Both the position numbers and the translations under genes were made by a program. Shown here piece after piece: positions 11,968 to 23,519 of a stretch of DNA of 64,000 nucleotides (position 1 is the first letter of the stretch; each line of letters begins with the position of its first letter). This stretch comes from Brachionus manjavacas (lineage: Eukaryota > Rotifera > Eurotatoria > Ploima > Brachionidae). Under the pieces are notes generated by a model, which was not told where the DNA came from, did not search any database, and saw only the letters and a list, made by a program, of their open reading frames with translations. The stretch lies in the NCBI GenBank assembly GCA_019054805.1, contig JAHQIY010000033.1, forward strand, positions 310,001 through 374,000. The letters run 5' to 3'.

Positions 11968-13120
11968 ATGATAGAGCAGAACATGTCTTTGATAGAAGTG
12001 TACCAGTACTATCTGAATCAAGGCGGTAAATATGAACTGATGTCTGGTAAATTTGTGAATTAGACTTTTGTAAAACTAGACCCCAGAGTGCGCAATTGGA
12101 TGCTGATGGCCACTCCGGTCAAAACAATTTTGTACATGATTGCCTACTTGATATCAATTCCATTAATCAATAAATATATGGAAAATCGCAAGCCCCTTAA
12201 CTTAAAATGGTTCTTGGTATTTTACAATTTTTTGCAAGTTATTGGATCATTTTATATTTTTGCTGAGGTAAAATTTGCTCAAAAATTTGCATTCCTTTTT
12301 CCTTTCAAGCTAAGCCTACTAATTTGAAGCTGTTGATTGTCTCGTACAAAAGCAACTATAGCTATGTGTGCCAAACAGTCGATTACTCAGACGACCCGCT
12401 CGCCAAAAGAGTAAGCTAAAATTTTTGTCTTGTTATTTGCAAAATATACTTATTTAAGATGGTTTCAGTTTTGTGGTTTTACTACATATCTAAATTAATC
12501 GATTTTGTGGACACAGTAAATTAATTTGAAACCGGCCAAGACTCACAATTTAATTTTTATCTAGATGTGTTTTGCGTTTCGCAAAAAGACAAATCAAATA
12601 ACATTTTTACATGTTTTCCACCATTTCACTATGTTTCCTTATGCTTGGATTGGCCTCAAATATGTCGGAGGGGGTCAAAGTAAATTTTTTAGAAGCAAAT
12701 TCAACTTTTTCTTTAACATTTTTTGTCACCGTTATGAAGCTTTCTTTTTGTGCATGTTAAACTCATTTGTTCATTCGGTGATGTATGCCTACTATGGTCT
12801 CTCAGCTTTGGGACCAGCTGTTCAAAAGTACCTATGGTGGAAAAGATACATAACTCAGCTGCAATTGGTAACGAAATACTTGCCTAAATTTCCAAACTAA
12901 ACTTTCTCAACTTTAGTTGCAATTTTTTGCAGTAATGACCCACTCATTTGTTAACTTTTATGCTGAATGCTCATTTCCAAAAGCTTTTTCATTGTCCTAC
13001 TTGATATATGGCATGATTATAACTGGATTTTTTATTAATTTTTATGTTCAATCATACATGAAGCGCATAGCATCGAACAAGAAATCATTGCTAAATGGTG
13101 AATCAGTTAAAGAAAAATAG
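11968..13120 (+). CDS. ELOVL: very-long-chain fatty acid elongase, copy 1, seven exons
   Basis: Exons are 11968-12025, 12080-12267, 12315-12410, 12459-12515, 12565-12679, 12740-12867 and 12917-13120. All introns are 47-60 bp GT-AG and the phases close on 281 aa. The family's HxxHH box is at residues 149-153 (FLHVFHH). The downstream [13 protein letters not shown] and TQLQL motifs are present, and several membrane helices are visible. The family is 3-keto-acyl-CoA synthase of the endoplasmic reticulum, condensing malonyl-CoA with acyl-CoA. HVFHH is typical of the ELOVL1/4/7-like (saturated, monounsaturated and very-long-chain) branch, but I cannot assign the substrate. A second copy lies on the other strand at 39.1-40.1 kb. 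A cluster of AATAAA motifs follows the stop near 13217. Confidence 0.93.
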
Positions 13121-13359
13121 CTGCTTGAGAAAAACAATGATCAATTGTCTCAGCACTAATTTTATTTTATAAAAAGTATTTTTTTAGGCTATTTGAAACA
13201 TTTATTCAAATATTTTGAATAAATAATAATAAATGATATAAGTTCAATTTATTGGCTTTTTAGATAATTAACTAATATTTAAAGAATAAAAATGCCTTTC
13301 CAATTAAAATTTTTAGGTTTTCTTTTTAATTAATTCCATTCCTAATGTTTTAAAATTTT

Positions 13360-13815
13360 TTAAAAAATTATCATAGACCTTAGAAATATTTTCAAATTGA
13401 GTGCGCATTTTTGATTTCGTTCCTTAATTATTGCAGATTATAAAAAAAATTCCTTTTTTAAATCAGATTTTTAAAAAAGTTCCAAAATTGAATGCCCTTA
13501 TAGGAAATGTTTCAAAAATGATAGAAGATTGCTTCAACCATTCAAAAAGAAAGAGCTATTCTGAAGTGTCTCAAAAATTATCATAGACTTTAAAAATATC
13601 TTCAAATTGAGTGCGCATTTTGGATTTCGTTCCTCAATTATTGCAGATTTTTAAAAATATTCCAAAAATGAATTCGCTATTAGGGAAATGTTTCAAAAAT
13701 GATAGAAGATTGCTTCAACCATTCAAAAATTAAGAGCTTTTCTGAAGTGTCTCAAAAATTATCATAGACTTTAAAAATATTTTCAAATTGAGTACGCATT
13801 TTTGATTTCGAAATA
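13360..13815 (+). repeat. tandem repeat, about 180-210 bp unit, roughly 2.3 copies
   Basis: The block starting with AAAAATTATCATAGAC recurs with the motif TCATAGAC at about 13371, 13581 and 13762. Each copy carries TTCAAATTGAGTGCGCATTT and, in the first two, a run ending TTGCTTCAACCATTCAAAAA. The third copy is truncated. Non-coding satellite-like duplication just downstream of the elongase. Confidence 0.75.
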
Positions 13816-14480
13816 TTTTCAAAAATAAAGGAAGAATATTTTCTAATAATTTTGAATTGAGATTTTAATGCTAATACACTTAAGCGAAATAAAATTTGAT
13901 TAATTTATCTCATAAAGATATTTATTACTTAATAAATGCTTTGTGACCAGTTTTTTTACTTTTTTAAATTGATTTAAAATCGTTCTGAATATTTTGGAAA
14001 GACAATTTATTGAAAAATCATAAATTTTCTAGTATTTTGAAGAGGACGCCTACAAATCGCAATGAGGGGTTGCATATATTTTTTAAAATAAACGAGCTTG
14101 CTTTAAAGCATGAGTGAGACTGCTTTTAAAAATTGGTGTAGTGAATCGTTCTAATTTACACTAAGGCTATAAAAAAATTAAGGTAATTTTTTTCAAAATT
14201 AATAGTATACAGTAGTACAGTCCTGTTTTGATACAAAGAATTTGAATCTTTTTTAAATTTTGATTTTGAAAGTGGTGAATAAACAATATTCTACCAAATA
14301 TCCTGTAAAATATTGTAGCAACAAAAAACATTTTAAGTTGAAATATCGATATTTAAAATAATTTTAATTCAATTAGATAAATTTGGTAAAAAATATAAAT
14401 TGAAATTCTTTTTACTTCTTTTTTGATTGAAACTGATGCTTGAAATTTTTAATTTTAGTAATTTTAGGAAAAAAAGGTAA
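13816..14480. other. intergenic, nothing recognised
   Basis: A/T-rich, no exon supported on either strand. Confidence 0.4.
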
Positions 14481-14552
14481 AAATAGTAGAGAAAATAGTA
14501 GAGAAAATAGTAGAGAAAATAGTAGAGAAAATAGTAGAGAAAATAGTAGAGA
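14481..14552 (+). repeat. 12-bp minisatellite, six perfect copies
   Basis: Unit AAATAGTAGAGA repeated six times without interruption. An open frame on the minus strand here (Leu-Phe-Ser-Leu-Leu-Phe repeats) is a by-product of the repeat, not a gene. Confidence 0.9.
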
Positions 14553-14626
14553 AAATAAAAAAATTTTATTTACAAAATGAAATGAATTTTTATAAAATAG
14601 TAAAATCAAATAGCATTTTGAAGTAT

Positions 14627-14974
14627 AAGATCAATTTTTGATGCTCAAAATGATCAAATAAAGTTTTAAAGTGAACTATAAAATAAACTGATATTTTTAA
14701 ATAGAATTAATGCAGTGAAAAATTTTTGGACTAGATATACTAAGTAAAATAAGAAGGCAATATCAAAATGCACATTTCAAACCTACACCATCTAAACGAT
14801 GCTATTTTAAGAGAGCAATTTTCTGTCGTATTTTGAATATTTTACCTTTAGATTTAACAAAGTATGTTAATTCAAAAATTTACACTTACATTAATTATAT
14901 TAAGAAATAAAAATTAATTTCATATTTCATAATCAAAACTTGTATGATCATTTTGAGCATCAAAAATTGATCTT
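14627..14974. mobile_element. 348-bp inverted-repeat (MITE-like) element
   Basis: Bases 14627-14656 are an exact reverse complement of 14945-14974, 30 of 30 bases. The similarity continues inward imperfectly. The interior is non-coding. A perfect 30-bp inverted repeat enclosing about 290 bp is the form of a recently active non-autonomous DNA transposon or of a hairpin RNA source. I do not recognise the family. Confidence 0.6.
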
Positions 14975-16499
14975 AAACATAAAATTTGAATTTTTCTTAT
15001 TTTAAATGAGCAAATTTTGAATTTTCGAGATTAAGTTATCAACAATTTTTAATTTACATGATTTTAATTAATAAACTGTAATTAAATTAAATTGGCTTTT
15101 CTGCTTTTAGGCTGTTATAAGCTCAGTCCGAGGCTTCATTTAATGTCGACCCTTTTAATTTTACAAGCTAATTTGTCTCCTGATTTTTTAAAAGTTAATT
15201 CATTTTAAATTTTTTTTCTGAATTGAATTACCCTATATGTAACTCATGTAATAATGAATGATATAATAATGATTAAAACGTATATTATTTTAATTACATA
15301 AACCTAGTTCATTTATTTTATTTTTTCATCCAAGTATCAAAGTTGCTGTTCCCAGAACTGGTTTGATTACTAAAAGACAAAACAATTCGATAATTGTCTA
15401 CTAGCATTGAGTCTTTCAAGCATTTTGTTCATCGCAATTTTCAAATCACTGTAAATTTTTGTGAATCAAAACGTTGTATTTTAAAACTTTATTTTTCGCA
15501 AAATTAAATAAAAAAAATATAAGTTTAAAAAGTTAAATTCTATACTTTCACAATTGAAAGATAAAGAGAAAATATGACTTCAAGCAATGTATCTATTTTA
15601 ATAGTGTTTTTCTTTTCTTTATTAAGCAACTATTGTCTCGTTTAAAAAAGTTTAAAAATTATGTATTCAAAAAATATTCTATTTACAATTTATCTTTTAA
15701 ATGCTTCAAAATTGTTGAAAAAAATTTATTCCAATCAAAATATATATAACTATTGTTCTGAGAACAAATACTTCAGACAATTTATAATTTTGCAATGATT
15801 TTTACCGACCATCTTTGTTAATTAAAAAAATAAAGCATTATACCAATATATATGTTCTTTTAATCTACTTTTCGGCTTAAAGTTTTAGAGAACTTACAGA
15901 TGTATTTCGTATCAAAAATTTTGATAGAAAAAAAATAAAGTCACTCATTCGTTTAAATAGGAAACAAATAAATTATTTGATTTTTATTTTTTTCTCTAGT
16001 GATGTTGGTTATGCCTGAATTTTGGTGGTTCAAAAATTTAGTATTTTTACTTATTAATGAATAATATTATTTATTTTTTTCTATGAATTCGACCAACTAC
16101 CACCGTTTTTAATGACAATTTTAATAACCTTTAAAATGTTTTATAATAAAATTTGTTTGATAATTTTTTATTGTTTGGGCTCTCAATTTTTACCCAAAAA
16201 ATTTAATATGATATGATAGGTGGTTTATTAAGGGGTTTCTCTTTTATTATTTTCTATTTAATTTTCCTTTATATTATCAAATTCTAAGTATTTTAATCAA
16301 AAGTATGCGTTTCTAAAATAATCCCTTTTAAATGAAGCAAACTTATTCATTATTGACACATAAACTGTTCTTTTATATTTTATTTTAATTTTCAATTTAT
16401 GCATTTTTTTTCCGGGCATAATTTTTTTAAATAACAATAATATGCAATTTAAAAACTAAAGTGCAGCACTTTTTTTCAACAAAACCATGCTGATTTTTA
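14975..16499. other. intergenic, nothing recognised
   Basis: A/T-rich DNA. Short GC-richer bits at 15110-15180 have no open frame of note. Confidence 0.4.
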
Positions 16500-17390
16500 T
16501 TAATCAAGATGTTGTTATGTACTCGGCAAGCGTATCTCTTATTAGCGTTTCTAAGATTTTACACATGATAGATGTTAATGAAACAGGCATGTAATTTGAC
16601 GGTTCAGTTTTTGAACAACCTTTATGTATAGGCGATATGTTAGCTAATAACCACTGGTCCGGGACTGCTCCGGAATCATAGCTTAGAGCAGAAAGGTGTT
16701 TTAGAGGGGTAACAAAGCCAGAGACTGCGTTTTTTAGAACTAAAGGGCTGATGCCGTCATATCCGACTGCTTTATGTGGATTGAGGCTACTAAGCGGGTT
16801 AAAAATCTTCTCGTCGGTGAGCCGATTAAGCAGCCGATCATCTTCGAGTTGATTTTTAGTGAGGACACTAAAAATTGGAAGAGAATCTGAAAGTTCTTGT
16901 ACAAAAACTGATTAAAACTGGTGGTTTAGGTCATTTGCTATGTCATATTTGTCTGTAGTGGTTTCATCAAGTTTGGTTTTAAGAAGTCTAAGCTCTGGAT
17001 TAATATTTTGTTTTTGCTAGACATATGAAAATAGAATCTTTGCGGAGATTTTTGCTCGCTCAACTATTTTTTTTTGGTATTCGTAGAGATCTTTTAACCT
17101 GCTTATTGACATTTGAGCATAGCCTATTGAATTCGCTTCAAGATTCTGCACTTTATCGGTATTTATTTGAGTAAAAATTACTATGTTTCGCCCTTAGAGC
17201 TGTTTGTAGCGAGTCTAGCCACGGTTGGTTTTTTGACTTTCGTTTTGAGCAGGATTTAGGTATTCATAGATGACAAAGTCTATCGTATTCATGCTGGAAA
17301 ATATCATAACAGTCATTGACCGACTTTCCTTCGAACAATAAGCTCCAATCGATAAAGTTTAATTTTTCTATCATTTTATTATAGTAGGTG
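16500..17390 (-). pseudogene. degraded Jockey/CR1-like LINE reverse transcriptase fragment
   Basis: Read on the minus strand, frames interrupted by stops and shifts give in order: a pre-RT segment (LDSLQTALRAKHSNFYSNKY), then NPHKAVGYDGISPLVLKNA, then the RT fingers block DQWLLANISPIHKG followed by NYMPVSLTSIMCKILE. This order is diagnostic of the region between endonuclease and reverse transcriptase in LINEs, ending inside RT motif 1. Both ends are truncated and several stops are present, so it is dead. It is a different lineage from the two long LINEs at 24-32 kb. Confidence 0.8.
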
Positions 17391-17876
17391 TTTTTTGAAA
17401 TTAACAAAAAATTGAATAAAACAAAAATATTTTATTTTTATATTTTCAATTTAATGCTCTTTTTTTAATGGTATCACGTTTTTCTTTCAAAATCTTTTTT
17501 ATGTACTAGTTCGAAATATATGCTTGTATTAAATTTTCTTAAAGGGCATCTAATTCAATCAAAATGGATAAACATTTAAAAAAGGTTAAAATTGAAAATA
17601 TAAAAATAAAATTGTAATTAATTTAAATTAAAATCTAGACAATAATTAAAGTAATAGAAAATCAAGGAGGTTGGTCAAACAATTAAAAAGCATTAAAACT
17701 ATTCAAGATATTTTTTTTATATTTAAAAAATGTAAATAAAAAGTTTTCAATCAAAATGGATAAATCAAAAAAATAAAATGTTAATCTATTCAATTGGATA
17801 TGTTTAATAACAATTTAATCAAGTTATTTTTTGTTAATAAATATTCCTTTAATTAATCTAAATTTTTCACCATTTT
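17391..17876. other. intergenic, nothing recognised
   Basis: A/T-rich low-complexity sequence. Confidence 0.4.
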
Positions 17877-18215
17877 TTACTATTTTTTACCATTAAGATT
17901 ATTACATTTTACCAAAATTTACGTAAATTATGGTAAATTTTTTTTTATTCATAATTTTGAAAATAAATGTTGAAGGATAAAAAAAATTCAATTTTTTTTA
18001 AAAAGTGCCAAATTATTTCAATTTTTTGGACATTTTTTTTTTTACACTAATTTACGTAAAATGTTCGAAATTTACCAATTTTTACGTAAAAACTGGTAAA
18101 TTTACGTTTTTTTACTTTTGTAAATTTACGTAAATTTACAATATTTTACGTAAAATTCGGTAAATTTACTATTTTTTACGTAAATTATCGTAAATTACTA
18201 AATCCGGAACACCAC
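17877..18215. repeat. cluster of TTTACGTAAA palindromes
   Basis: About 330 bp in which TTTACGTAAA or one-base variants occur at least six times, interleaved with TTTACCATTTTTTAC-type units and GGTAAATTTAC. It ends in a GC-richer ATCCGGAACACCACTG. It reads as a nested inverted-repeat array and may be one end of a non-autonomous transposon. No open frame. Confidence 0.55.
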
Positions 18216-19374
18216 TGTAAATAAAGATAAATTTTTTGATTCTTCAATAAAAAATATAAAAGAATACTATTTTTTTTATTAACTGACAATTAATTTTATA
18301 TTCAATTTATTAATTTCATTTAAAATTGACACCTAAGTTATAGTAGAAGCTACTAAAATTTAAATAGATAATTAAAAATAACTTTTTAAACTAAAAACTA
18401 AACTTAACTAATACACAAACTAAACAATTATAATTGAAAAAGTTTTTTTTTGTCTTTTTTGATCGATTGCGTCATTCTATTGTAAGTGATCGTTGATAAT
18501 CGCATATTTTCTCTAAAACTTCAAACCCAATTGAGATGGTCTGATTCGAACTACCGGCAAATCGAAGCAAACAAAACAATGTTTCTGAGTGTGAATTTTT
18601 AAAATTTTACTTTTGAAAATTCAGGAATTTTTCTTGCTAAAAATAAATAATTTCAATTTTTCTAATATTTTTTTAAACTACATTTTAATTTTTTTTGCTA
18701 CTAGATTTATTATTAAAATAAATACTGACTTAAAAAATTTTATAGAAAAAAAAACCATGACTAATGATTAAGAAGACAAAATTTAAAAAATACGGATGCC
18801 TACACTAATAATAATTCAATTCAAAATAATTCAATGTCTTTTGAAGTGTCATGTTAAATGTGGCCACCATAAAACTACATGGAACGGCAAAAATTCATGT
18901 GAATCTGATTATGGCTGCATGGAATGGTACTTCAAAAATCCATTGGACTTAATATAATATACTTTCACTCTAACAGAAATAAATTTGCATAGTAATTTAA
19001 GCTAAAAATTTGCTGAATCTACTCTGCGATAGTTTGCTTTACACTAAAACTATTGATAAATAATCCATTATTATTTAATTTATTAATTAATTAAAAAAAT
19101 GTGATCGAGTAATGCTTCAGTTTAATCTTTTCTTTATAAATTATTGAACAATCAACAAAAAATCAAATTCAAAGAATTTTAGGCTAACAAGAACATTGAA
19201 AAATTTTAAAATTTTCTGATAATCGTTGTTTTTGATCAAAAAACTTAAAGAAGGAACAAAAATAATTCATATTTTTTATTTGTAAACAATATAATTTGGA
19301 AGAAAATATTGAAAAAATAAAAATTTCTTTAAATCCATTAAACTTATTTTATTAAGAAATTATCCAAAATGAAT
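18216..19374. other. intergenic region downstream of the GPCR
   Basis: Mostly A/T-rich. On the plus strand at 18830-18960 there is one short Cys-rich open stretch (KCHVKCGHHKTTWNG) without splice support; probably a remnant or chance. Confidence 0.4.
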
Positions 19375-21210
19375 TTAAAATGACTTTTCATGAATTTTTG
19401 CTATTCGTGAGGTATACGCACCACTATTCTCAGAATTGTGAAATTTTTTTAATTTCAGCTTATTTAAGATAAATTCTATGAATTTCTTATATCCTTTCTT
19501 GAAGTTTTTATTTGATGCCCCGAAAAAAATCGGATTTAATGTTGAATTGAAATGAGCGATTGCAAGAGAAAACATATGTCCAGACCGAGGAAGTTGGTCC
19601 TTGATATCAATCATTACAATTAGTCCATATGGAAGCCAACAAGCAGTGAAAAGTATAAAAGATCCGAATAAACCCTTTGCTAGTTTTATAGATCTACCAA
19701 ATCCTTTTTTTTTCCCATTTTTTGATAAACTCATCACTTTATTTCGTGAATTTTTAGCAAAAACAAATATTTTTATGTAGCACATCAAAATGCATGCACA
19801 TGGAATTATAATGCTTGTTGTTGGAAAAAATATACTATACGAATGACTTTTAAGACGATTCCAAATGCAGCTAATTGTCTTTGAATCATAATAGTGTCCA
19901 CCCCAACCAGTGAAGTTTGGCAAATCAACAAGTATTCCGATAAGCCAATTTATGACGCAATAAACAATTGTTTTTTTATGTGTAAACAATTTGTGATATA
20001 ATTTGTTGTGGCAAATTATTAAATATCTTTCAAAAAAATGAGAATAATTAAAATTCATAAATTTTAATAAAAATTTACCTATTAATGGCTAAAAATCCAA
20101 TGTTCATTAACGATGTGACACAAGCTATTAAACAAATAGCTCCAATAAAATCACATAGAGCGCTCATAAGGTCAAAAAAATTTTTGCCGACAAAGACTCC
20201 TTTTAGAACTTAAAATTAATCAGGTAACAATTTTTTTTGAAATTACCCAATATGGTGAAAAAATTGACAAAACCAGTGATTAGAAGTTCAGCTAGCGATA
20301 AATTGAATATTAAAATGCCTGTGTCATTTTGAAGTTCTTTGGTTAGTAAAATTGCTCCCATTATCAAGATGTTTCCTTAAAATAAAATTTTTTTTTTCTA
20401 TAAAAAAATTTGGTTATCCCTTAGTTTTGGAATCAAAGACTAAAAGACAGGAAATTTTTTTTACCCTAAAAAACTTAATTAAAGGAACCGGAACATGCTT
20501 AATTTCGGATTCTTATCTACTACTTCATTCTAAAATAAAGAAACAAAAATCTAAAAATAAAATGCATTTATTTACAAAGATTCAAGTATATAAGGATAAA
20601 AAAATTAAGATGAATATTAAAAAATTAAAAAACTCTCTTTATTTAAAATTGATTTAAAATTGTCTTTTTTTACCAAATGCACTTTCAACCTTTAAGCCCT
20701 TAAAGACACTCTTTTCTCTTTATCTCAAAAACATATTCTATGATTTTTGATTGATATAAAAGCAAATATCAAAATTTTCAAAAAAAATTCAAATTCCTCA
20801 TTTAATTTTAAGTTTTTTGGTGAAAATTTGAAGTCTCTAGCTCAAAAAATGATCAATATATTTTATTTCAGAATGTAAATTAAAAAAGCGTAATTCTTTG
20901 AATCTTTAAGATGCCACATTTACTGAACTATCTATTCAGAGTATCTAATTATGAGATCTACAAGAAGATATCTCAAAAAGTTCATTTCTGGGAGTTCTAT
21001 CCAAATTGTCCTACATCCTTTAGGGATAACCGAAAATTTTCGATTTGATATACCAAAAGATCCAACTAGTAACCCAATTACATTAAACAAAGTATAAGGA
21101 AGTGTTTCTTCCAAATATTTGAGAAAATACTCTATTCCACCTGGCATTTCTAATTTGCTATCATTTTTGCCAAATTCTATGGCTAATCTTGTTGAATTAC
21201 GCCAATGCAT
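19375..21210 (-). CDS. rhodopsin-class G protein-coupled receptor, melatonin-receptor-like, four exons
   Basis: Exons are 21054-21210, 20247-20375, 20079-20208 and 19375-20026; the phases close on 355 aa. The start is the first ATG after an in-frame stop. An N-glycosylation site lies at Asn5 (NST). Helix 1 is at about 38-62 with the GN motif at 53-54. Helix 2 has NLSLAELL. The conserved disulfide cysteines are Cys114 and Cys192. The DRY position reads NRY at 138-140, followed by LIICHNKLYHKL, as in melatonin receptors. Helix 6 carries CWLP (268-271) and helix 7 NPIFF (303-307) in place of NPxxY. The tail is short and basic. The NRY-ICH signature fits melatonin-type receptors or the related moody/Tre1-type orphans. 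The ligand is not predictable; coupling is presumably to G proteins at the plasma membrane. Confidence 0.9.
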
Positions 21211-22389
21211 TCGTTTTTAAAAATTTGATGGCTCAAAGAAGTCTAAGTACTCTTGCAATTATTTTTAGTAATTTTTTTTTCGAATGAACTGAAAATTAAA
21301 AGTTCGTACAGAAATGGATAATTAAATAAATTAAATTTTTAGCTATTTAATACTATACCGATTAAATTAATTACAAATTACTATTTCTTTCAGCTTTTAA
21401 TTTAATAAAATATTATTAATTATAAATTTTTAAATATCATAGGTAATTACTCTTAATTATATATTGTTTAAAGTTGATTTTGGGTAACACTGCTAATTAA
21501 AAAATAAAAATCAGAAATGGCTAATACTTTTTAACTATTAATTCATATCAGGTATTCTTGTTAAGTTAAGTTTCCGATCAGATTTGTTTGAATTTAATTG
21601 AACAGGCTCGGTCGGTTGTTGGAACTGAACAGTTAGTTTTGGTTGGCAACAGAACAGGTTCGAATTGGGTAAATCAACTATTGGAAAAAAAATCTAAAAT
21701 ATTGAATTAGATAAAAAATTCTTATGTGACTACAAAAAGAAAATAGAAAGAGACTAAAAAAAAAGTTAAGAATCCACAAAGAATAGATCAAAAAGATTAT
21801 TCCTTGATACGCATATTTTTGTTTTTTCAAGCTAATTATAAATAAGATGGGTAAAATTAATGTTTTAAATATCTAATTAGTAGAATAGAATTTCGATCAA
21901 TGTTTAATATAAAATGATCAATAAAATATTTGATTCAAATATTTGATTTAGAGTAACATCTATTAATTTTAGATTTTTTTTTTTATAATTTTTATTTTAA
22001 AAGAAAAAATTTAATTCTTTAATAAAGCCTTTGTTGCCTTATTTGAAGATTGCATGACCAACTAAATGTTTTTACATGAACTGCTTAAAAAATCACTTCT
22101 TTTGTGTCATCTGCCCACTTGCTTCAAATCATTTTTTTCAGTAAATTTTAATTGATTGAATAAATTTTTCGCTTGGGACTCCCTGGTAGTGTTATCAATT
22201 GAAAACATAAGATGTTGGTCAACCGATTATGTTATCAAGATGATAACAAATTTTGTTATCTAAAGATTTCGTTATCTGTAATATTATATGACATAATTAA
22301 TAAATCAGTGTTAACTAAAAAAAAAAAATTTTCTGAGTACAAGTCTTTAAATTATTAAATTAATTTTAAGACAAAAATATTTAATTTTT
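21211..22389. other. intergenic, with possible transposon-end sequence
   Basis: At 22180-22285 the hexamer GTTATC recurs five times, including the palindrome-like GTTATCAAGATGATAAC, after CCCTGGTAGTGTTATC. This looks like a DNA-transposon terminus but no partner end was found. The segment at 21600-21680 has a GGTTCGAA motif but no tRNA fold. The rest is A/T-rich. Confidence 0.35.
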
Positions 22390-22905
22390 ATATGTTTTCT
22401 TGCCAAATGAATTTGTATTTCCCTTTCACCATTCATAAATTTACCACAAAATTTACATTCTATTGGTATTTTTGGTGCTTGGTATCATATTTATTTTTTA
22501 CTTTTGGTCATATGAACTTTTTGGTTGTTTTAATGATTTATCTCACATAAAACCGATTTCTTTTTGGCATCGCAAGGCAAATATTGTAATTTTTTATTTA
22601 ATTGTTCGATCTTATCTTCAACTTTTTTTGGTTCTTCAATTTCTTCCAAAGCCTCTGTTTAACTCGTTCTCATCCGAAATTTCCTCATTTGCATCGCATA
22701 AAGTATTAGAATAGGTAGTATGTTCTTGTTCTTCTAGCCTTTGCTCTGTAAATTCTTCATCTACCAATTCTTCAATTTCTGATTCTTCTTTTTCTAACTC
22801 ATGCTCAACAAGATCACCAAGACGGTCCAACCAGTTTCTGATCCAGACTGAAAATCTATGTCGAAAATTTCTTGTTCGGACTTGTCAAATTCCATAATCC
22901 TAAAT
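22390..22905 (-). pseudogene. C2H2 zinc-finger/acidic protein remnant, probably transposon-related
   Basis: On the minus strand an acidic Glu-rich frame (22636-22830) is followed, after a stop and further frame changes, by a clean C2H2 finger at about 22395-22470: CKFCGKFMNGEREIQIHLA then RKH (Cys-x2-Cys-x12-His-x4-His). Another open piece at 22860-22900 starts MEFDKSEQEIFDIDF. Frames are broken, so it is a decayed gene or one with unseen introns. It lies just downstream of the DDE-transposase fragment and could be a companion gene of the same element. Confidence 0.4.
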
Positions 22906-22989
22906 TTATTGAAAAAATCTCAAACATTGTAAAAAAAATTGAAATAAATTTACATTTGACCAGGTTTAAAGTTTTACCTAACTCTTTCA

Positions 22990-23345
22990 GCATTAATTCG
23001 AAAGCACTTTTACTTTCAGGAGTGCAGTTATTGTTGTAGCATCATACATTAGTTTGTGGATCTTATTATATGAAAAACAGAAATCAGAGCATATAATTGA
23101 GCCAGACTTACGTTTACTACATATAATATTTAACAAAGTTGTAGCTTCACGGTCTAGAACAATCATAAAACATCTACTATCTCTCGCTTCTCTCACAAGA
23201 CCGAAGACCCAAACTTGAGCCCTTTTTGAATTTTTCCTTTTATTAGGCTTTGTCCGAGCGTAAAAAGATTCTTCGATCTCGTCAATTTTGCCTATACCTA
23301 CGAGTTTAATATTCTCTTTATCTAAACCAAATGATTTCCTATTAG
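22990..23345 (-). pseudogene. ISXO2-like (Merlin-type) DDE transposase fragment
   Basis: The minus-strand frame reads, in order, IGKIDEIEESFYARTKP, then RAQVWVFGLV, then CFMIVLDREATTLLNIICS and SGSIICSDFCFSYNKI. This order (an acidic-Glu-Ser box, W-V-F-G, thirty residues, then a second Asp in CSD, then YN) matches the ISXO2-like transposase domain. The first catalytic acid (DE) and the second Asp are present. The C-terminal third with the last acidic residue is not recognisable. The frame has no conventional start. Inactive remnant of a Merlin/IS1595-type element. Confidence 0.65.
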
Positions 23346-23519
23346 AATAACATAATTTGCATCTAATTTAATGTGTTGCCTTTGATAATTACCCATGCAT
23401 TAATCATTTATGCAATGCACCTTTTTTTGCTGGGTCGGGCTTGAAAATCAAGAATTGATACTCAAAATAGCTGACTTTACTCATACTAGACTAGTGCGTA
23501 AGTTAAACATTTAAGGTTT

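Noticed and set aside
14412..14609. Leu-Phe-Ser repeat open frame on the minus strand
   Set aside because: It is the translation of the 12-bp minisatellite and has no other coding signal.
18830..18960. Cys-rich short frame (KCHVKCGHHKTTWNG)
   Set aside because: Only about 40 codons with no splice sites or family match; kept as a note in the intergenic entry only.
21604..21680. Possible tRNA (GGTTCGAA motif)
   Set aside because: No matching A box or acceptor stem; only a GC-richer patch.
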